A stretch of DNA of 17,700 nt. Origin: Solirubrobacterales bacterium. Lineage in GTDB: Bacteria > Actinomycetota > Thermoleophilia > Solirubrobacterales > Solirubrobacteraceae. A model generated the notes under the pieces. It saw only the letters and a program-made list of their open reading frames with translations. It did no database searches and was not told the origin of the DNA. Where the stretch lies: positions 1 to 17,700 of the forward strand of contig JAOPZU010000551.1 of NCBI GenBank assembly GCA_025963955.1. The letters run 5' to 3'. This document shows positions 6,844-17,700 of this stretch, in pieces. The position numbers and the translations under genes are program-made. Numbering within the stretch: the stretch's first letter is position 1; each line of letters begins with the position of its first letter.

Positions 6844-8493
6844 ATGAGCACCGACACCACCACCGACCACTACGACGCGATCGTCATGGGCGCCGGCTTC
6901 GGCGGCCTGCGCGTCTCGATCGAGCTGGGGCGCCTGGGCCTGAACTACCGCACCCTGGAGGCCGGCAGCGGCGTGGGCGGCGTGTGGTTCTGGAACCGCT
7001 ACCCAGGCGCGCGGACCGACTCGGAGAGCTGGGTCTACTGCTACCAGTTCGACAAGGACCTGCTCGACGAATACCAGTGGACGGATCGCTTCCCGAACCA
7101 GCCCCAGGTGGAGGCCTACCTCAACCACGTGGCCGACCGCTTCGACCTGCGCAAGAACATCGACTTCGAGGCGGAGGTCAGCTCTGCCGAGTACGACGAG
7201 GATGAGGGCCTGTGGCGGATCACCACGGCGGACGGGCGGACGTACACCTGCAAGTACTTCATCCCCGCCGGCGGGCCGCTCACCGCGAGCTGGCGTCCGT
7301 CGTTCCCCGGCCTGGATGACTACCAGGGGCAGTGGCTGCACACCTCGCGCTGGCCCAAGGAGGGCATCGACGTTCGAGGCAAGCGCGTCGCGGTCATCGG
7401 CACCGGAGCAACCGGGGTGCAGGTCATCCCCGAAGTCGCGCGTGAATGCGAGCACCTCACCGTCCTGCAGCGCACGCCGAACTACGTCATCCCCGCCCGC
7501 AACCACCCGCTCACCGCGGACGAACAGCGGGCCATCAAGATGGACTACGACAAGATCTGGGCGCGCTGCCGTGAACAGTTCTTCGCGATGCCGATCCCTC
7601 CGGCGAACCGGATGACCAGCGACCTCACGCCGCAGGAGCAGCAGCGCATCCTCGAGCGCGGCTGGGAGACCGGTGGCTTCCGTTTCATCTTCGAGACCTT
7701 CGACGACACGATCGCGGTCCCGGAGGCCAACAAGATCGTCGCCGATTTCGTCCGCGAGAAGATCCGCGCGATCGTCCACGTCCCCGAGACCGCCGAGAAG
7801 CTCGCGCCGAAGGACCACCCGATCGCCGGCAAGCGCCCGCCGCTCGGCCACTACTACTACGAGGCCTACAACCGCGAGAACGTCGACCTCGTCAGCGTGA
7901 AGGAGAACCCGATCGAGCGGATCTCCGAGAAGGGCATCGTGCTGGCCGACGGCACGGAGTTCGAGGTCGACGTGATCATCTTCGCGACCGGCTTCGACGC
8001 CCTGACCGGCGCGCTGACGAAGATCGACCTGCGCGGCCGCGACGGCCTCACGATCAAGGACGCCTGGGCCGACGGGGCCCAGACGCACATCGGGGTGGCC
8101 ACGAAGGGCTTTCCCAACCTCTTCATGCTGTTCGGGCCGCAGACCCCGTTCGCCAACTTCCCGCCCGTCGCGGAGGACATCTCCTCCTGGATCGGGCAGG
8201 CCATCAAGCACCTGGAGGAGTCGCCGGACTTCGACACCATGGAAGCCACCCAGGAGGCCATGGACGCCTGGAACCAGCACGTGACCGACCTGGTGAACGC
8301 GACGGTGATCGCCCAGGGCACCGACGTGCACTCGTGGATGCTGGGCGCCAACATCCCTGGGAAGACCCACCGCGTCCTGTTCCACTTCGGCGGCGTCGCC
8401 TCGTTCTACGACTCGTGCCAGAAGGTCATCGACGACGGGTGGAGCGGCTTCGAGTTCCGCCAGGTCGCGCCGGTGACCGCCGGCGCGGTCTGA
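6844..8493 (+). CDS. Type I Baeyer-Villiger monooxygenase (flavin-containing)
   Basis: A 549-residue FAD- and NADPH-dependent monooxygenase that inserts oxygen next to a ketone carbonyl, giving an ester or lactone. Visible: FAD-binding GAGFGG at 16-21, the GVGGVWFWNRYPGARTD block (43-59; Asp59 corresponds by analogy to the active-site Asp of phenylacetone monooxygenase), the BVMO fingerprint at 160-171 (YQGQWLHTSRWP, with Tyr in place of the first Phe and His166 kept), and the NADPH-binding GTGATG at 186-191. A GANIPGK motif lies near the C-terminus. Length is normal. GGAG at 6830-6833 with a 10-nt spacer supports ATG 6844. The LLM oxidoreductase follows after 46 bp, probably in one transcript, and operator-like palindrome 3 precedes the gene. 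The substrate (linear, cyclic or steroid ketone) cannot be read from the sequence. Confidence 0.94.
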   Translation: MSTDTTTDHYDAIVMGAGFGGLRVSIELGRLGLNYRTLEAGSGVGGVWFWNRYPGARTDSESWVYCYQFDKDLLDEYQWTDRFPNQPQVEAYLNHVADRFDLRKNIDFEAEVSSAEYDEDEGLWRITTADGRTYTCKYFIPAGGPLTASWRPSFPGLDDYQGQWLHTSRWPKEGIDVRGKRVAVIGTGATGVQVIPEVARECEHLTVLQRTPNYVIPARNHPLTADEQRAIKMDYDKIWARCREQFFAMPIPPANRMTSDLTPQEQQRILERGWETGGFRFIFETFDDTIAVPEANKIVADFVREKIRAIVHVPETAEKLAPKDHPIAGKRPPLGHYYYEAYNRENVDLVSVKENPIERISEKGIVLADGTEFEVDVIIFATGFDALTGALTKIDLRGRDGLTIKDAWADGAQTHIGVATKGFPNLFMLFGPQTPFANFPPVAEDISSWIGQAIKHLEESPDFDTMEATQEAMDAWNQHVTDLVNATVIAQGTDVHSWMLGANIPGKTHRVLFHFGGVASFYDSCQKVIDDGWSGFEFRQVAPVTAGAV

Positions 8494-8539
8494 GCGGGAG
8501 CAAGCGTCGCGCCATGACGCTCGTCAACGGAGGACACGC

Positions 8540-9640
8540 ATGAAGAAGAGCATCGTGCTGGCGCCGACCACCGACGCCTGGCGCACCGTGCAGCGCGCAG
8601 AGCAGCTCGGCTTCGACCGCGTCTGGTTCTTCGACTCGCCGAGCCTCTACACCGACATCTTCGTGGCGATGGCCCTGTGCGCCCATCACACCGAGCGGAT
8701 CGAGCTGGCGACGGGCGTGATCGTCCCCAGCAACCGGATCGACCCGGTGACCGCCAACGCCATCGCCTCGCTGGAGGCGCTCGCGCCCGGCCGCGTGATC
8801 CTCGGGCTCGGCACGGGGTTCACGGGACGTCACACGATGGGCCTGGGCGCGATGAAGCTCCGCGACCTCGAGCACACGATCGACGTGTGCCGGACGCTGT
8901 GGCGCGGCGAGATCGCCTCGTGGCAGGCCGAGGGAGCAGAGCGCAAGGTCAAGCTGCTGCACGACAGCGGGCGCTTCGGCCGGCCCGACCCCGAGGGGCG
9001 CATCTTCGTCAGCGGCATGGGGCCGAAGTCCATGCGGCTGACCGTCGGCAAGAGCGACGGGTGGATGGCGTTCGCGCCCGGGATCGACTACGCGCTCCAG
9101 TACCTCCACGGCATCGACCAGACGTGTGACGCCATGGGCCGCGAGCGGGCGTCGCTCCCGAAGTCGATCCTGTCGCCCGGGTGCATCCTCGCCGATGACG
9201 AGCCGGCGGACTCGGCGCGGGCGCTGGCCCAAGCGGGTCCGCTGGTCGCGGTCTTCTTCCACAACCTCATGGAGGGATCGCTCGACTTCGAGCTGCCTCC
9301 GGAGCTGCAGCAGGCGGCCGACGCCTACCGCCGGGTCTACGAGGCCTACGAGCCGGCGGACGCCCGGTACCTCGAGCTGCACCGTCGCCACCTCGTCGCC
9401 CTGCGCGAGGAGGAGGTGCCGTTCATCGCGGGCGAGCTCATCCGCGCGATGACCTTCACCGGCACGCGAGAGGAGCTCTCCGCGCAGCTCGCGCGGCTTG
9501 AGGAAGCCGGCTGCGACGACTTCGGCGTGCAGCTGATGACGGGCAGCGAGGACGAGCTCGAGAACTGGGCCGCGCTGTTCGGCTTGACCGAACCCGCGGC
9601 GGCAGCGGGGGCGGTCGCCCCCGGCCCCGCGGGGACCTGA
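8540..9640 (+). CDS. LLM-class flavin-dependent oxidoreductase
   Basis: A 366-residue luciferase-like TIM-barrel protein using FMN or coenzyme F420; the sequence alone does not decide which. Visible: the N-terminal AEQLGFDRVWFFD strand-loop, the LATGVIVPSNRIDPV segment (57-70), the LGLGTGFTGRHTMG loop (88-101) resembling the F420/FMN phosphate region of MER-like members, and SGMGPKSMRLTVGKSDG (158-174). A strong ribosome-binding site GGAGG at 8529-8533 with a 6-nt spacer fixes ATG 8540. It lies 46 bp after the BVMO and is probably co-transcribed. It may oxidise or hydroxylate the same substrate, or act as a dehydrogenase; its role is open. The Ala/Pro/Gly-rich C-terminal tail looks disordered. 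Its stop is only 6 bp from the stop of the convergent SDR gene. Confidence 0.9.
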   Translation: MKKSIVLAPTTDAWRTVQRAEQLGFDRVWFFDSPSLYTDIFVAMALCAHHTERIELATGVIVPSNRIDPVTANAIASLEALAPGRVILGLGTGFTGRHTMGLGAMKLRDLEHTIDVCRTLWRGEIASWQAEGAERKVKLLHDSGRFGRPDPEGRIFVSGMGPKSMRLTVGKSDGWMAFAPGIDYALQYLHGIDQTCDAMGRERASLPKSILSPGCILADDEPADSARALAQAGPLVAVFFHNLMEGSLDFELPPELQQAADAYRRVYEAYEPADARYLELHRRHLVALREEEVPFIAGELIRAMTFTGTREELSAQLARLEEAGCDDFGVQLMTGSEDELENWAALFGLTEPAAAAGAVAPGPAGT

Positions 9641-9646
9641 CCGCGC

Positions 9647-10483
9647 TCAGCCCCCGCTTCCCCCGCCGTGCGCCCTGACCGCCACCTCCTGCCAGGCGTT
9701 CCACTCGGCCAGGCGTGACTCGTAGTCGGCGGTCGCGATGCCGAGCGGGGCCTCGCCGAGGAAGACGCGCAGCGGCGGCTCGTCGGCGTCGACGATCTTG
9801 AGGATCGCCTCGCGGGTGGCGCGGGGATCGCCCGGGGTGCCGCGGCGGCTCGGCCGGTCGGCGGCGGCCTCCCGAACGCCGTCGTAGGCGTCGATCGGGG
9901 TGGCGTGGCGGGCCGACGCGCCGCCCCAGTCCGTCGCGTAGCCGCCCGGCTCGATGAGCGTGACGTGGATGCCGAAGCCCTTGACCTCCTGGGCCAGGGC
10001 CTGGCTGATGCCCTCCAGCGCCCACTTGGAGGCGTGGTAGATGCCGACGGTCGGGAAGGCCGAGATCCCGCCGATGGAGGAGACCTGCAGGAGGTGGCCG
10101 CTGCCCTGGGCGCGCAGGAACGGGAGCGCCGCCTGCGTGATCCAGAGGGCGCCGAAGAGGTTCGTCTCGATCTGGTCGCGGCACTCGGCCTCGCTGAGCT
10201 CCTCGACCATGCCGAACTGCCCGTAGCCCGCGTTGTTGACGACGATGTCGAGGCCGCCGAAGTGCTCGTGCGCCCGCGCGACGGCCGCGAAGGCCGCCGC
10301 GCGATCGGTGACGTCGAGCGCGATCGGCAGGACCGCGTCGCCGTGCGCCGCCACGAGCGCGTCGAGGCTGCCCGTGTCGCGAGCCGTCGCGGCGACGCGG
10401 TCGCCCCGTTCCAGGGCGGCCTGCGCCCACTCCCGGCCGAAGCCGCGGGAGGTGCCCGTGATGAACCAGATCCTGTCGCTCAT
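9647..10483 (-). CDS. Short-chain dehydrogenase/reductase (SDR), NADP-type
   Basis: A 278-residue classical SDR. Visible: TGTSRGFG at 9-16, Arg35 after the second strand (favours NADPH, unlike the Asp48 SDR at 5971), NNAG at 83-86, Asn108, Ser136, and Tyr149/Lys153 in YHASK, then EPGGYATDW. It is slightly longer than the standard 250 residues, with a C-terminal extension rich in charged residues, as in the oxidoreductase subgroup often annotated only as 'SDR family'. ATG 10483 has a GGGAG ribosome-binding site 4 nt upstream. It lies 49 bp downstream of the BVMO-esterase fusion gene on the same strand and is probably in its operon, so it may make or remove the ketone or alcohol handled by that protein. 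It converges on the LLM gene with a 6-bp gap. Confidence 0.92.
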   Translation of the reverse strand: MSDRIWFITGTSRGFGREWAQAALERGDRVAATARDTGSLDALVAAHGDAVLPIALDVTDRAAAFAAVARAHEHFGGLDIVVNNAGYGQFGMVEELSEAECRDQIETNLFGALWITQAALPFLRAQGSGHLLQVSSIGGISAFPTVGIYHASKWALEGISQALAQEVKGFGIHVTLIEPGGYATDWGGASARHATPIDAYDGVREAAADRPSRRGTPGDPRATREAILKIVDADEPPLRVFLGEAPLGIATADYESRLAEWNAWQEVAVRAHGGGSGG

Positions 10484-10532
10484 GCCGCTCCCTTACCCGC
10501 GCGCCACGGCGGTTCAAGCAATCGGCCGCCCC

Positions 10533-13157
10533 TCACCCCGCGTCCGTCCCAACCGCCACCCGCCCGACGCCGCCCGGCTCGGGCGGGACCGTCCCGAAGA
10601 CCGGCGTCAGGAACGTGCCGATCGCCTCGTACAGCTCGCGGCTCTTGGGCACGTAGGCCGACATGTTCAGCGAGGCGTGGACGAGCCCGTCGATCCGGAC
10701 GACCTGGGTCGGGACGCCCGCCGCGGTGAGCGCGGCGCCGTAGTCCTCGGCCTCGTCCCGGTTGAGGTCAGCCTCGACGGTGAGGACGAGCGCGGGCGGC
10801 AGACCCGCAAGGGACCCGGCCTTACTCGGCGCGGCCAGCGGCGAGGAGCGATGGGCCGGATCGCCGAGGTAGGCCGTCCACATGTTCTCCACGGCCGCCG
10901 TGCTGAGGATCGGCCCGGCCGCGTACTGCCGGCGCGACGGGGTGTCGGCGTCCGGGTCGATCGGCGGGTAGATCAGCACCTGGGCCACGAGGTCCGGGCC
11001 GTGCTCGTCACGAGCCCGTTGGGCGGCGACCGCGGCGAGGTTGCCCCCGGCGCTCTCGCCGGCCACCGCGATGCGGGACGGGTCGCCGCCGTGCTCGGCG
11101 ATGGTGTCGGCCACCCAGCGCAGCGCGGCGAAGGTGTCGTCGGTGGCCGCCGGGAACGGGTCCTCGGGCGCGAGGCGGTAGCTCGGCGCGACGACGATCG
11201 CGCCCAGGTCCTCCGCCAGGGCGGTGCACGGCTCGTGCGCCATGTCGAGCGACCCGCCGATCCAGCCTCCGGCGTGGAAGAAGACGAGCACCGGCAGCGG
11301 GCGCTCGTCCGTCGCCGCCGGGATGTAGATGCGCGCCTCGCGCTCGCTCCCGTCGCCCGCCGGGAAGGTCGTGGTGCTCACCTTGACCGCGTCGCGCGGC
11401 GGGAGCTGCAGCATCGTGAAGCCCTCGAGCGCCTCGCGGGCCTCCTCGACGCTCAGCTCCTCCAGCGGGCGGGCGCCCTGCGTGAGCATGGCGCCGAGGA
11501 CGATCGCGACGCCGGGGTCCAGCGTCACGGTGTTCGGGACGGGCGCGGCCTGGCCGTCGACGGCGAAGCCGCCGTAGCCCGTCGCCTCGACCTCCGCGCA
11601 GATCGCGCGGTACAGCGGCGCGCCCCCGGCGAAGAAGAGGACGGTGCGCGGCTTGCCCGGGATGTTCGCGCCCATGTACCAGGAGTTCGCCTGCGGCAGG
11701 AGCGTCATGTTCGCGATCCCGTCCACGAGCTCCTTCCACTGCGCCTCGCTCTCGGCGGAGGGCTCGAAGGTGCTCGCGCCGCGGTCGAGCAGCACCTTCA
11801 CCGCGTCCGCCGCGAACTCGACGTGGTCCTCGATGGCGAGCGGGTTGTTGTAGAGCGCCACGGCGCTCTGCGGGCCGGTGATCGTGAAGAGGTTCGGGAA
11901 CCCGTGCACGCCGATCCCGAGGTAGGTGCGCGGGCCGGCGGCCCAGTGCTCCCGCAGCGAGCGCCCGTCGCGGCCCGTGATCCCCATGTTCATGAGCGAG
12001 CCGGTGAAGGCGTCGAAGCCCGTTGCCAGGACGATGACGTCGGCCTCGTACGCCTCGGAGGCGGTGCGCACGCCCGTCGGGGTGATCGCCTCGATGGGCG
12101 CGGTCCGTGCGTCGACGAGCGTGACGTTGTCGCGGTTGAAGGCCTCGTAGTAGTTCGTCTCGAACGGCGCGCGCTTGGTGGCGTACGGGTGATCCGTGGG
12201 GCACAGCATCTCGGCCGTCGCCGGGTCCTGCACGCGGCCGCGGATCTGCTCGCGGATGTACTCGGAGACCGTGTCGTTCGCCTCCTTGCTGAACAGGAGG
12301 TCGCCGTAGGTCGAGATGACCATCCGGAAGCCGCCGCCCTCGTAGAAGCGGTCGTAGACCTGGCGCCGCTCCTCGGGCGAGGCGGCCAGCGCCGACGGCT
12401 CCGCGGGCGGGTAGGGGGCACCGAGGAAGTTGTTGCGCGAGGCCTCGCGCAGCGCGGGGTAGTCGGCGATCTCCCGCTCGTACTCCTCCGGGTCGTTCGG
12501 GCGGTTGCCCAGCGGGCAGGCGAAGTTCGGCGTGCGCTGGAACACCGTCACCTGCGCAGCCTGCTCGGCGATGACAGGGATGAGCTGGATGCCCGTCGCG
12601 CCCGTGCCGATCACGGCGACCCGCTTGCCGGTCAGATCAACGCCCTCGTGGGGCCACGCGCTCGTGCGGTACACCTCGCCCGCGAACGTCTCCTGCCCCG
12701 GGAACTCGTTCTCCTTCGGCACGGACACGTTGCCGGCCGCCGAGATGACGAAGCGCGCGCTCAGCGTGCGGCCGGTGTCCGTGCCGACCCGCCAGCACGC
12801 CGCCGCGTCGTCCCACTCCAGCGAGACCACGCGCGTGTCGAAGGCGTAGCTGCGGCGCAGGTCGAAGCGGTCGGCCACGTGCTCGAGGTAGCGCAGGATC
12901 TCCGGCTGCGCGGAGAAGCGCTCGCTCCACTTCCACTCGCGCTGCAGCTCCTCGTCGAACGAGTAGGAGTAGTGGACGCTCTCGAAGTCGCAGCGCGCGC
13001 CCGGGTAGCGGTTCCAGTACCACGTGCCTCCCGGCCCGGAGCCCGCTTCGAAGGACTGCACCCGCAGGCCCAGGAGGTTGCGGAAGCGGTGGGTCGCGTA
13101 CAGGCCGGCGAACCCGGCTCCGACGACGACGACGTCAACATCAGTGGGGGTGGCCAT
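10533..13157 (-). CDS. Fusion of type I Baeyer-Villiger monooxygenase and HSL-family esterase
   Basis: An 874-residue two-enzyme protein. Residues 1 to about 540 form a complete BVMO: FAD motif GAGFAG (13-18), GTWYWNRYPGARCD (44-57), fingerprint FAGEVYRTSAWP (158-169) and NADPH motif GTGATG (184-189), ending with GANIPGK (497-502). Residues from about 548 on form a complete HSL-type hydrolase: its usual N-terminal cap helices, oxyanion motif HAGGW (628-632, one Gly changed to Ala), nucleophile Ser702 in GESAGG, Asp797 and His827. Both catalytic sets are intact except that the fingerprint His is Arg164. The frame is continuous with no stop at the junction. It should turn a ketone into an ester and hydrolyse that ester in one chain. 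ATG 13157 has AGGA at 13164-13167 with a 6-nt spacer and places GAGFAG near the N-terminus; an in-frame ATG at 13214 would add 19 unlikely residues. The SDR at 9647-10483 follows. Confidence 0.93.
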   Translation of the reverse strand: MATPTDVDVVVVGAGFAGLYATHRFRNLLGLRVQSFEAGSGPGGTWYWNRYPGARCDFESVHYSYSFDEELQREWKWSERFSAQPEILRYLEHVADRFDLRRSYAFDTRVVSLEWDDAAACWRVGTDTGRTLSARFVISAAGNVSVPKENEFPGQETFAGEVYRTSAWPHEGVDLTGKRVAVIGTGATGIQLIPVIAEQAAQVTVFQRTPNFACPLGNRPNDPEEYEREIADYPALREASRNNFLGAPYPPAEPSALAASPEERRQVYDRFYEGGGFRMVISTYGDLLFSKEANDTVSEYIREQIRGRVQDPATAEMLCPTDHPYATKRAPFETNYYEAFNRDNVTLVDARTAPIEAITPTGVRTASEAYEADVIVLATGFDAFTGSLMNMGITGRDGRSLREHWAAGPRTYLGIGVHGFPNLFTITGPQSAVALYNNPLAIEDHVEFAADAVKVLLDRGASTFEPSAESEAQWKELVDGIANMTLLPQANSWYMGANIPGKPRTVLFFAGGAPLYRAICAEVEATGYGGFAVDGQAAPVPNTVTLDPGVAIVLGAMLTQGARPLEELSVEEAREALEGFTMLQLPPRDAVKVSTTTFPAGDGSEREARIYIPAATDERPLPVLVFFHAGGWIGGSLDMAHEPCTALAEDLGAIVVAPSYRLAPEDPFPAATDDTFAALRWVADTIAEHGGDPSRIAVAGESAGGNLAAVAAQRARDEHGPDLVAQVLIYPPIDPDADTPSRRQYAAGPILSTAAVENMWTAYLGDPAHRSSPLAAPSKAGSLAGLPPALVLTVEADLNRDEAEDYGAALTAAGVPTQVVRIDGLVHASLNMSAYVPKSRELYEAIGTFLTPVFGTVPPEPGGVGRVAVGTDAG

Positions 13158-13305
13158 GGCCCATCCTGCCCAGATCACGCGCGCCCGCGCCACCCCGGTC
13201 GTGGCGAAACGCACGAGGCGGCCGGTGACCGGCGGTCCCCGCGCCCGCCCGGAGCGACCCCGACGGGAAGCCGGTCGGGAGCACCTCTGTCGTACCGTAG
13301 AGGCA
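13158..13305. promoter_or_regulatory. Divergent promoter region with a 13-bp palindrome
   Basis: This 148-bp gap separates the minus-strand BVMO-esterase gene from plus-strand typA and must hold both promoters. GCCGGTGACCGGC at 13221-13233 is a perfect inverted repeat about a central G and could be an operator. TACCGT at 13293-13298 fits a TANNNT -10 element for typA and ends 7 nt before its ATG. No copy of the ACCG(N)2CGCCCGGT palindrome seen before the other BVMO was found here, which suggests different control. Confidence 0.35.
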
Positions 13306-15156
<1,851 letters not shown>

Positions 15157-15295
15157 GCGACGGCCCGGCAGGCCCGCGAACCTCTCAGCGTCGCGCGGAT
15201 TCTCCCGTCGCCCTTGAGAGTCGGGCGGTTATGGCCGACAACAGGGACCAGCGACCTCTTGGCCGTCAGCCGCGCCAGAACCGAGGAGCCCCCGC
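15157..15295. other. Intergenic gap between typA and the histidine kinase gene
   Basis: The 139-bp gap holds a good ribosome-binding site GAGGAG (15283-15288, 7-nt spacer) for the kinase. An inverted pair CTCTCA (15182-15187) and TGAGAG (15215-15220) brackets 27 bases; it has no T-run and is too weak to call a terminator. A TTGAGA at 15214-15219 resembles a -35 element but lacks a -10 partner at the right distance. Confidence 0.4.

Positions 15296-17700
<2,405 letters not shown>

Noticed and set aside
5938..8385. 815-codon open frame antisense to the SDR and BVMO genes
   Set aside because: It lies opposite two well-supported genes and their promoter region, and its product has no family features.
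9607..9622. GGGGGCG/CGCCCCC hairpin at the end of the LLM gene as a terminator
   Set aside because: The two-base loop would melt several pairs, there is no T-run, and the bases are coding; it may be only GC-rich codon usage.
13158..13214. ATG at 13214 as the start of the BVMO-esterase fusion
   Set aside because: ATG 13157 has a good AGGA site 6 nt away and puts the FAD motif at the usual distance from the N-terminus.
15182..15220. CTCTCA...TGAGAG inverted repeat after typA as a terminator
   Set aside because: Only six paired bases around a 27-base loop and no T-run.
15231..15295. ATG at 15231 as the start of the kinase gene
   Set aside because: It is in a different reading frame; the kinase frame begins at 15296 with a clear GAGGAG site.

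Overview
The window is very GC-rich, densely packed DNA with mostly TGA stop codons, overlapping or nearly touching genes and short intergenic gaps (all under 150 bp). Gene content points to a high-GC actinobacterium: acyl-CoA-type TetR control, LLM flavin oxidoreductase, two Baeyer-Villiger monooxygenases (BVMOs), TypA, and a HAMP-tandem/GAF histidine kinase. A soil lineage such as Solirubrobacterales/Thermoleophilia is a guess from gene style only; no rRNA or other firm taxonomic marker is present. No tRNA, rRNA, CRISPR array, insertion sequence or phage gene was seen.

Layout. (A) 1-3601, plus strand: zinc alcohol dehydrogenase, aldehyde dehydrogenase and an HSL-type alpha/beta hydrolase, joined by 4-bp stop/start overlaps (one operon). 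(B) 3511-5836, minus strand: an acyl-CoA synthetase gene followed 10 bp later by a TetR regulator. The synthetase is interrupted by an in-frame TAG near its middle, and the TetR gene overlaps the hydrolase tail-to-tail by 91 bp. (C) 5971-9640, plus strand: an SDR dehydrogenase, a stand-alone type I BVMO and an LLM flavin-dependent oxidoreductase. (D) 9647-13157, minus strand: a second SDR and, upstream of it, an 874-residue protein that fuses a type I BVMO to an HSL-family esterase. (E) 13306 to the right edge, plus strand: typA/bipA and a soluble multi-HAMP/GAF histidine kinase cut by the window edge. These look like unrelated core or signalling genes.

How the genes may work together (inference). 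Regions A-D contain every enzyme class needed to break a secondary or cyclic alcohol: SDR (alcohol to ketone), BVMO (ketone to ester or lactone), esterase (ester to alcohol plus acid), alcohol and aldehyde dehydrogenases (alcohol to aldehyde to acid), and acyl-CoA synthetase (acid to CoA thioester for beta-oxidation). Three near-identical 18-bp palindromes lie in front of the synthetase-tetR operon, the SDR and the BVMO-LLM operon. They share an ACCG(N)2CGCCCGGT core and are good candidates for the operator of the local TetR protein, which would make B and C one regulon. Region D repeats the SDR/BVMO/hydrolase set with two of the activities fused into one chain, and no copy of that palindrome was found before it.

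Most worth a second look: the BVMO-esterase fusion (with Arg in place of the fingerprint His), the shared operator set, and the nonsense codon in the CoA ligase.
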